Positions 6,577-11,602 of a stretch of DNA of 11,602 nucleotides are shown here, in pieces. A program made the translations under genes and the position numbers. This stretch comes from Peptostreptococcaceae bacterium. GTDB lineage: Bacteria; Bacillota; Clostridia; Peptostreptococcales; Peptostreptococcaceae. The stretch covers positions 1-11,602 of the forward strand of contig JASBZE010000057.1 in the NCBI GenBank assembly GCA_029983575.1. Direction: 5' to 3'. Numbering within the stretch: position 1 is the first letter of the stretch; each line of letters starts with the position of its first letter. The notes below the pieces were generated by a model, which had not been told where the DNA came from, searched no databases, and worked only from the letters and a program-made list of their open reading frames with translations.

Positions 6577-8364
6577 ATGTTAAAGGAAAGAAAAGATATT
6601 AACGACGAATATAAATGGAATTTAGGCGATATGTATTCTTCAAATGAAGAGGTAGACAGGGATTTTGAAGAAGTTAGCGATATGATTAAAAAGCTTGGCG
6701 ATTACAAGGGTAGGTTAAATGAGAGCGAGGACGTTTTTAAGGAAGCACTATCACTTATGGAAGAGTCTTCTAGAAAGCTCAGCAATGTATATACATTCTC
6801 TCATATGAAAAGTCATGAAGATACAAGGATAAATGAAAACCAGGCATATGCAAAGAGGGCGGACTTAATTTCCACAGAACTAGGTGTAGCAACGTCATTT
6901 ATAGTTCCGGAAATTTTATCGATGGACGAGGAAAAATTAAACTCATATATGAACAGCGAGAAATTATCTCACTATAAAAAATATCTTGAAGATATAATAA
7001 GAGAAAAACCTCATGTACTAAGTCAGAGGGAAGAAGAGATCTTGGCTCACACATCTGATTTGGCTGATACAGCTGAAAATACCTACGAGATGTTGGCTTA
7101 TGCGGATATGAAGTTTCCAAAGATCAGGGATGAAAAAAATGAAGAGGTAGAGCTCACTCACTTCAACTATTCTCTATTTATCAAGTCAAAGGACAGAAGG
7201 GTAAGAAAAGAGGCATTTGAAGCTGAGTTTGGAACATATGAGAGCTATAAAAACACATTTGCTTCGACACTTTATTCAGCGATTCAGTCGGAGATATTCT
7301 ACTCAAAGATGAGAAAATATCCATCTGCTCTTGAGAGTTCGCTTTTTAGTGATGATATAAGCGTCGATGTTTATAATAATTTAATTAAGTCAGTACATGA
7401 GAATATACCACCTCTTGACAAGTATTTGGATATTAAAAAGAGGGCGTTGGGTATTGATGAGCTTCATATGTACGACCTATATGTGCCACTTGCAGAAGAC
7501 TTTGATATGGAGATAAGTTTTGAACAAGCAAAGGAGATTGTACTAGAAGCCTTAAAACCTCTAGGAGATGAGTATTTGTATATAATTAGAAAGGCATTTG
7601 ACGAGAAGTGGATCGATGTTTACGAAAATGAGGGTAAAAAGGGAGGAGCTTACTCTTGGGGAAGTTATGACTCTCATCCATATATACTCATGAGCTATAA
7701 AAATGACCTAAACTCATTATTTACACTTATTCATGAGCTTGGACATTCAGTTCACAGTTACTATTCAAAGAAGACTCAGCCATATCTGTATTCCGGATAT
7801 AAAATTTTCGTTGCAGAGGTAGCTTCTACAGTCAATGAAACCCTACTGATAAATTATCTGTTAAATAAGTCAGATGACAAGAAGGAAAAAATATACTTAT
7901 TGAATTATTATTTGGAGCAGTTTAGGACTACTGTTTATAGACAGACATTATTTGCCGAGTTTGAAAAGATAACTCATGAGAAAGTAGAAGCAGGTCAACC
8001 ACTGACAGCACAGGAATTTAGCCAAATATATTATGAATTAAACGAGAAATACTATGGCAAAAATGCTGTTGTAGACAAGGAATACGCAATTGAATGGGCT
8101 AGGATTCCTCATTTCTACACTAACTTCTACGTATATAAATACGCAACTGGATTTTCTGCGGCGTCTGCATTAGTAGATGGTATACTCAATGAAGGAGATT
8201 CAGCTGTTAAGAGATATGTAGAGTTTTTAAAGAGCGGGGGTTCTGAGTTTCCTTTGGTTCAGCTAAAAAATGCCGGCGTAGATATGTCTAAGAAAGAATC
8301 TGTAGACAAGGCTTTGAGGGTCTTTGCTGAGCAGGTAGATAAACTTGATAAGTTAATTGGATAA
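6577..8364 (+). CDS. pepF: Oligoendopeptidase F (zinc metallopeptidase, M3B)
   Basis: A cytoplasmic zinc peptidase that cleaves short peptides, important for peptide use in an amino-acid fermenter. The zinc site is HELGH at residues 386-390, with the third ligand Glu414 in EVASTVNE. Both lie in the order and spacing expected of the M3 clan. The N-terminal half is helical and charged, as in other PepF proteins, and the 595-residue length is normal for the family. AAGGAGGAAAT precedes the ATG at 6577 with ideal spacing. No signal peptide is present. It follows the Gx-family gene by 23 nt and precedes folC by 32 nt with no terminator, so cotranscription is likely. Nothing appears truncated. Confidence 0.95.
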   Translation: MLKERKDINDEYKWNLGDMYSSNEEVDRDFEEVSDMIKKLGDYKGRLNESEDVFKEALSLMEESSRKLSNVYTFSHMKSHEDTRINENQAYAKRADLISTELGVATSFIVPEILSMDEEKLNSYMNSEKLSHYKKYLEDIIREKPHVLSQREEEILAHTSDLADTAENTYEMLAYADMKFPKIRDEKNEEVELTHFNYSLFIKSKDRRVRKEAFEAEFGTYESYKNTFASTLYSAIQSEIFYSKMRKYPSALESSLFSDDISVDVYNNLIKSVHENIPPLDKYLDIKKRALGIDELHMYDLYVPLAEDFDMEISFEQAKEIVLEALKPLGDEYLYIIRKAFDEKWIDVYENEGKKGGAYSWGSYDSHPYILMSYKNDLNSLFTLIHELGHSVHSYYSKKTQPYLYSGYKIFVAEVASTVNETLLINYLLNKSDDKKEKIYLLNYYLEQFRTTVYRQTLFAEFEKITHEKVEAGQPLTAQEFSQIYYELNEKYYGKNAVVDKEYAIEWARIPHFYTNFYVYKYATGFSAASALVDGILNEGDSAVKRYVEFLKSGGSEFPLVQLKNAGVDMSKKESVDKALRVFAEQVDKLDKLIG

Positions 8365-8396
8365 TTAAAAAATAATAAAATTACAAGAGGGATAAT

Positions 8397-9836
8397 ATGG
8401 AAAATAAAAATAGCGTTCTAGAATACATTGAGAATTCCCTTAAGTTTGGTATGAAGTTAGGGCTTGGAAGGATTCAGGCCCTTCTTTCAATATTGGGGAA
8501 TCCACAAAAAGATTTAAAGTTTGTACACATAGCGGGTACTAATGGAAAAGGATCGACATCGCAGTTTATTTCTAGCGTTTTGGTAGAAAGTGGATATGAT
8601 GTGGGCCTTTTTACATCTCCTTTTCTCGAGGTTTTTAATGAGAGGATAAAAATCAACGGAGAGAATATAAGCGATGAGGATTTAGAAGTTTATATCGGTG
8701 AGGTTAGAGAGGCAGTTGATAAGTTGAGGGATTTATGGGAGAAAAACCATATTTCTATCAACACTGAGTACAATGAAGCCTTTGAAGTTGAGGCAAATTA
8801 TACTGGGAATATAGAAAAAACAGACAATGTTGATGATTTTTTCGATGAGCCTACAGAATTTGAAATAGTGACTGCCACTGCTTTTTTATATTTTAAAGCA
8901 AAAAACGTAGATATCGTCGTTCTTGAGGTAGGTCTAGGAGGTACTTATGACTCTACAAATGTAATTGATGAGAGCGAATTGAGTGTTATAGCCAAGATAG
9001 GGATTGATCATACGGATGTTCTCGGAAAAGACATTAGGGGGATTGCAGATCAAAAAGCTGGAATAATAAAGGAAAATGGTAGTGTAGTATCGTGGCCACA
9101 GGTTGATAAGGCTATGGAAGTAGTTAGAAAAAGGGCTTTTGATAAAAATGCAACCCTTAAAATCGTAGACTTCTCTTCTATTAAACAACTTGAGGTAAAG
9201 ACAAATTACCAAAGATTTAACTTTAAGGATGAAAATTTTGATATAAGACTAAACGGTGCACATCAGATGGAAAATGCCGCGTTAGCTATAGAATCTCTTA
9301 AAAAACTATCTCAAAAGTACGAAAAAATAACAGATGATAAAATAAAATCTGGTATGAAAAAGGCTTTTTGGCCTGGAAGAATAGAAGTTATTTCGAAAAA
9401 TCCATGGATAGTTCTAGATGGGGCTCATAATCTAGATGGCGCAAAGGTGCTTTTGGAAGAGATTGTAAGGATGAAGGGAGAATTTATTGAAAAAATAGAA
9501 ACTGATGTACATTATAGTGCGTATAAAAATAGTGCAAGGGAAAAGATTCAGTCGACTTTAGTTATTGGAATGCTTAGAGACAAGGAGTACGAAGAAGTAT
9601 CAAGTCTTCTAAAAAAAGAATTCGCTAGAGTAATCATAACTGAGCCAAACAGCCCGAGAGCTTTGGATGTGGATGAATTTGAAAAAATAATAAAAAAAGA
9701 CTATGACGGAGAAATAATTAAGGAAAGAGATATTGAAAAAGTAGTCGATATTATCGAAAAGAGTTCAGATTTTACGCTTATATGTGGATCTCTGTACCTC
9801 GTAGGCGAAATTAGAAAAATATTAAAAAAATTCTAA
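8397..9836 (+). CDS. folC: Folylpolyglutamate synthase / dihydrofolate synthase
   Basis: A Mur-ligase-family enzyme that adds glutamate to folates using ATP (and, in many bacteria, to dihydropteroate). The ATP-binding loop is GTNGKGST (47-54), followed by TSPFLEVFNERI (73-84), the EVGLGGTYDSTNV stretch (177-189) and DHTDVLG with KAGIIK. The C-terminal domain carries LDGAHN and GMLRDKE. At 479 residues it is longer than the usual 420-440. An acidic insertion at about residues 113-152 and a second extra stretch between the LDGAHN region and VIGMLRDKE account for the excess. AAGAGGG 7 nt upstream supports the ATG at 8397. It is the last gene of the unit beginning at 6026, and no other folate genes are in the window. 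Confidence 0.92.
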   Translation: MENKNSVLEYIENSLKFGMKLGLGRIQALLSILGNPQKDLKFVHIAGTNGKGSTSQFISSVLVESGYDVGLFTSPFLEVFNERIKINGENISDEDLEVYIGEVREAVDKLRDLWEKNHISINTEYNEAFEVEANYTGNIEKTDNVDDFFDEPTEFEIVTATAFLYFKAKNVDIVVLEVGLGGTYDSTNVIDESELSVIAKIGIDHTDVLGKDIRGIADQKAGIIKENGSVVSWPQVDKAMEVVRKRAFDKNATLKIVDFSSIKQLEVKTNYQRFNFKDENFDIRLNGAHQMENAALAIESLKKLSQKYEKITDDKIKSGMKKAFWPGRIEVISKNPWIVLDGAHNLDGAKVLLEEIVRMKGEFIEKIETDVHYSAYKNSAREKIQSTLVIGMLRDKEYEEVSSLLKKEFARVIITEPNSPRALDVDEFEKIIKKDYDGEIIKERDIEKVVDIIEKSSDFTLICGSLYLVGEIRKILKKF

Positions 9837-9842
9837 AAAAAC

Positions 9843-9869
9843 TGTAACCTTTTTAGCTACTCAGTCGTT
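9843..9869 (+). promoter_or_regulatory. ECF-sigma-like promoter upstream of the secreted-protein operon
   Basis: TGTAAC (9843-9848), a 17-nt spacer starting CCTTTTT, then CGTT (9866-9869). This is the general form of extracytoplasmic-function sigma promoters (TGTAAC or TGAAAC, 16-17 nt, then CGnn) known from Bacillus SigX/SigW. CG dinucleotides are scarce here, which makes the match more notable. The start would fall near 9875, about 50 nt before the ATG at 9928. An alternative SigA -10 (TATACT, 9869-9874) lacks a good -35. No such site was seen in the other gene-to-gene gaps. Confidence 0.5.
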
Positions 9870-9877
9870 ATACTATA

Positions 9878-9911
9878 TATAAGGGTATTGACCCTTATAA
9901 AATGTTTTTTT
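9878..9911 (+). terminator. Hairpin after folC: terminator or 5' mRNA stem-loop
   Basis: TATAAGGGT (9878-9886) pairs perfectly with ACCCTTATA (9891-9899) around an ATTG loop. Seven T follow at 9905-9911, but five other bases separate them from the stem, so termination may be inefficient. It may end the folC transcript. If the ECF-type promoter is real, the same hairpin would sit at the extreme 5' end of the next mRNA and could protect it. Confidence 0.5.
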
Positions 9912-9927
9912 AGGAGGATAAAATTAT

Positions 9928-10449
9928 ATGAAGATGTTCAAAAGAATTTTATGTTTTACTACTGTTTTAACGATGATTTCACTATCATTAGTTAGTGGAG
10001 ATGCTTTAATGGAAGGAGGAAATGATCTTAATAGCGGAATTCAAGTAGACGCAGGACTAAATAACATAAACCCTGTTAGGTATAGAAAAAAAGATGTAAA
10101 AAGATATAAAGAATGGGGAAGCTATAAAAGATTAACAAATACTGTATGTACTAAGAATTCTACAGCAGAGTTGAGTATATCAGAAGACAATACATTCAGT
10201 ACAATCATAGGAGGAGTTATTGAGGGGTTGGGTATAAATATTAGTTCGAGTATAACTGTAAAAAAGGGATTAAAATTTACTATTCCTCCGAATAGTTGTA
10301 AATATGTAGCTGTAAGAATACAATATGATGTGGAATCTGGAATAAGGGAGTATTATGATGTTCAAACAGGAAAAATAAAGGGAAGTAATAAATATGTAGT
10401 TAAAAAACCAATAAGTAAACAAATAACTTTATTAGATGGAAGGAAGTAG
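9928..10449 (+). CDS. Small secreted beta-rich protein of unknown function
   Basis: I do not recognise a named family. The 173-residue product starts with a classic signal peptide: MKMFKRI, a hydrophobic core to about residue 23, and a probable cut near VSG-DA at 24-26. The mature part is basic and tyrosine-rich (RYRKKDVKRYKEWGSYKR, 51-68). A segment of alternating polar and hydrophobic residues follows (about 76-112), with a glycine-rich turn GGVIEGLGI, then FTIPPNSCKYVAVRI and a tyrosine-rich tail. The pattern suggests beta-strands and resembles other small secreted Gram-positive proteins, but this is impressionistic. Cys74 and Cys124 could form a disulphide. AGGAGG (9912-9917) lies 10 nt upstream. 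It is first in a tight operon with two membrane proteins and is preceded by an ECF-like promoter. Base composition is visibly more AT-rich than in folC. Confidence 0.8.
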   Translation: MKMFKRILCFTTVLTMISLSLVSGDALMEGGNDLNSGIQVDAGLNNINPVRYRKKDVKRYKEWGSYKRLTNTVCTKNSTAELSISEDNTFSTIIGGVIEGLGINISSSITVKKGLKFTIPPNSCKYVAVRIQYDVESGIREYYDVQTGKIKGSNKYVVKKPISKQITLLDGRK

Positions 10450-10452
10450 TAT

Positions 10453-10632
10453 ATGTCAAAGAGATATGGATATATAATAAGTTTTATAATAGCTCTCGTA
10501 TTGATGGCTAAACCGAATATATTGTACTGGGGAAAAAGCATAACATTTATGGATATTTATTTGAGGGTAGCTTTTATCATTACAGTTCTTATATTACTTC
10601 CGAATATGTTTTCTAAAAATAACGTCGAATAG
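10453..10632 (+). CDS. 59-residue membrane protein with two helices
   Basis: A short gene of no family I recognise. It starts with ATG 3 nt after the preceding stop and ends with TAG at 10630-10632. The product begins MSKRYGYIISFIIALVLMAK. It has one hydrophobic helix at about residues 6-19 and a second at about 37-50 (RVAFIITVLILLPNMF), joined by a short PNILYWGKSITFMD loop. A basic start and a polar tail ending NNVE complete it. A GGAAGG-like ribosome site lies about 9 nt upstream, within the end of the previous gene. The close packing between two coding genes, both in the same direction, supports it as real. It may help anchor or export its operon partners, but nothing in the sequence shows this. 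Confidence 0.7.
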   Translation: MSKRYGYIISFIIALVLMAKPNILYWGKSITFMDIYLRVAFIITVLILLPNMFSKNNVE

Positions 10633-10646
10633 GATTTGAGGTAGCT

Positions 10647-11297
10647 ATGAAAAATAAAAATACTGGAGAGGATAATAAAAGAAAGAATATTTCAGATGAT
10701 AATAAAACCGACAGCACTAGAAAAATAAATATAAAGGGATTGATTATATCAATTGTGGTTATGTGCTTAATTCCAATATATTTTTTTATATATTCGACCT
10801 ACGACAATGCTCATTCATTCGATGGGTATAATGATTTAAATATATATTATGATATATCTTTTGATGATAGTGATAAGTTATCTAAGCTAAGAGAAGGGAT
10901 AAATCATATGCTAAGTTTGAATCTAGATATGGTTAGACTAAATTCAAAAGAGGCTAAGGATAACAAATTGGAACTTTTGAAGAAAAATGATTTCAATATA
11001 ATAATTGACAAAAAATCTAATCTAGAAAAGGAGTTTCAGAAGTTAAAAGCTACGGATAAATCAAATGGGGTATATAAAAAAGATATTAGCGAGTATAAGC
11101 TCCTAGCAGTAATTTATTCTTTGAAAAACCGGGACGAAACTTATCTTGTAGTTGCAAACAAGGATATGCCTAAGATATACTTCGATTATCTCTTTGATAT
11201 ATTTAAATCATATAAGTTTATGACCGAATTTGGTTATGATACAGATACAGAAGAAATAACAACAAAAAGTAACTTAGATGATTATATTTCGTTATGA
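10647..11297 (+). CDS. Single-pass membrane protein of unknown function
   Basis: I do not recognise a family. The 216-residue product has a strongly charged N-terminal tail (residues 1-30, rich in Lys, Asn, Asp). A single membrane helix follows at about 31-51 (GLIISIVVMCLIPIYFFIYS), then about 165 residues rich in Asp, Lys and Tyr. The positive tail should stay inside, which places the large domain outside. GAGG at 10638-10641 lies 5 nt before the ATG at 10647, and the gene follows the 59-residue gene by 14 nt, so all three are probably one transcript. The topology would suit an envelope sensor or an anti-sigma-like protein, but no anti-sigma motif is visible and the inner tail is short. No hairpin terminator lies directly after it; the nearest strong one is at 11470-11503. 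Confidence 0.8.
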   Translation: MKNKNTGEDNKRKNISDDNKTDSTRKINIKGLIISIVVMCLIPIYFFIYSTYDNAHSFDGYNDLNIYYDISFDDSDKLSKLREGINHMLSLNLDMVRLNSKEAKDNKLELLKKNDFNIIIDKKSNLEKEFQKLKATDKSNGVYKKDISEYKLLAVIYSLKNRDETYLVVANKDMPKIYFDYLFDIFKSYKFMTEFGYDTDTEEITTKSNLDDYISL

Positions 11298-11338
11298 AAA
11301 TACCCCTAAGATTTTTTGCGATAAATATACTGAATATA

Positions 11339-11367
11339 TTGACTTTATTATCTTGAAATGATATCAT
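11339..11367 (+). promoter_or_regulatory. Strong SigA promoter before the broken sigma-factor gene
   Basis: TTGACT (11339-11344), a 17-nt spacer, then TATCAT (11362-11367), with TG at 11359-11360 forming an extended -10. Both hexamers match consensus at five of six positions, so this is the best promoter in the window. The start would be near 11374, about 66 nt before the ATG at 11440. Confidence 0.7.
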
Positions 11368-11388
11368 TTTTTTAATTATATTTTCAAG
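11352..11388. promoter_or_regulatory. Operator-like palindromes over the -10 region
   Basis: A perfect 14-bp palindrome AAATGATATCATTT (11356-11369) covers the -10 element. A wider inverted repeat CTTGAAA (11352-11358) / TTTCAAG (11382-11388) brackets the start point. This layout would suit a repressor site. The palindrome also runs into seven T, but its stem is too weak for a terminator. Confidence 0.4.
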
Positions 11389-11439
11389 TTGTAAAGAAAT
11401 GCATATAAATAATTAGGTATAGAATTTTTTGGGGGTACA

Positions 11440-11602
11440 ATGGAAGATTACGAGTTGATAAAAGCTATGAAAGCCTCCTGTGAGATTGCTCACGGGAGGT
11501 TTTATAATAAATATAGGGACAAGGTTCTTACCTATATTAATAAAAAGAGGTTCTATGTCAAATAACGTTGATGACAATATAATCAACTAATATTTTATGC
11601 GG
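11440..11602 (+). pseudogene. Broken 5' end of an ECF-type RNA polymerase sigma factor gene
   Basis: The ATG at 11440, behind GGGGGT, opens a 41-codon frame starting MEDYELIKAMKASCEIAHG, which ends at TAA 11563-11565. It continues FYNKYRDKVLTYI. This is the pattern of sigma region 2.1 in ECF factors (D-ELI-AI--G-E-AF--FY-KYRDKV). Past the stop, a frame starting at 11561 reads NNVDDNIIN-stop-YFMR to the window edge. That lines up with the region 2.2 motif DAEDIVQEVFLR, with a TAA (11588-11590) where Glu is usual. One extra A in the AAA at 11560-11562 would explain the frameshift. Two lesions so close suggest a decayed gene. The window ends here, so the rest is unseen. Assignment is by motif memory only; a chance short ORF remains possible. 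Confidence 0.55.
11470..11503 (+). terminator. Strong terminator-like hairpin inside the sigma remnant
   Basis: CCTCCTGTGAG (11474-11484) pairs with CTCACGGGAGG (11489-11499) around an ATTG loop, with one T-G wobble. A further G-T pair and AAA/TTT extend the stem to about 15 bp, and TTTT closes it. It is far richer in GC than its surroundings. It could end the operon 9928-11297, for which no other terminator is seen, or stop short transcripts begun near 11374. Its position within a coding-like frame is odd. Confidence 0.7.

Noticed and set aside
11298..11338. Terminator directly after the 216-residue membrane protein gene
   Set aside because: There is a run of six T but no hairpin before it.
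1..11602. CRISPR array, tRNA, rRNA, transposase or attachment site
   Set aside because: No regularly spaced repeats, clover-leaf or rRNA-like stretches, transposase motifs or terminal inverted repeats were seen.

Overview
The window reads as chromosomal DNA of a low-GC, anaerobic, amino-acid-fermenting member of the Bacillota (Clostridia; Peptostreptococcaceae-like is a reasonable guess, but the species cannot be named from the sequence). The evidence is strong AT bias, GGAGG-type ribosome binding sites, heavy use of AGG/AGA and ATA codons, and an oxygen-sensitive glycyl radical enzyme with its activase.

Layout. (1) 72-1320, minus strand: a membrane-anchored HtrA-type serine protease with its own terminator and an extended -10 promoter. 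(2) 1257-1658: an AT-rich gap between divergent genes. It holds that promoter, a good SigA-type promoter for hypE with an operator-like dyad inside it, a small hairpin and a possible 17-codon leader peptide. (3) 1659-4939: hypE-hypD, the activating enzyme and trans-4-hydroxy-L-proline dehydratase, closed by a strong terminator. (4) 5129-5932: proC (pyrroline-5-carboxylate reductase), with an extended -10 promoter that begins where the terminator ends. HypE, HypD and ProC together turn hydroxyproline (from collagen or diet) into proline, which such anaerobes can reduce in Stickland fermentation. (5) 5959-9836: a SigA-type promoter followed by a three-gene unit: a Gx-transporter/HepPP-synthase-component-I membrane protein, oligoendopeptidase F and folylpolyglutamate synthase. 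(6) 9843-11297: an unrecognised envelope operon. It encodes a secreted beta-rich protein, a 59-residue two-helix membrane protein and a single-pass membrane protein. It is preceded by a sequence that looks like an ECF-sigma promoter (TGTAAC-N17-CGTT). (7) 11339-11602: a very good SigA promoter followed by what looks like the start of an ECF sigma factor gene. The gene is broken by a frameshift and a stop, and an unusually strong terminator-like hairpin lies inside it.

The hydroxyproline locus is a confident assignment that matches a known system. The least explained part is regions 6-7: an ECF-type promoter, three unknown envelope proteins and a decayed ECF sigma gene within 1.8 kb. This may be the remains of a cell-envelope regulon, but that link is inference. 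No tRNA, rRNA, CRISPR array, transposase or insertion sequence was seen.
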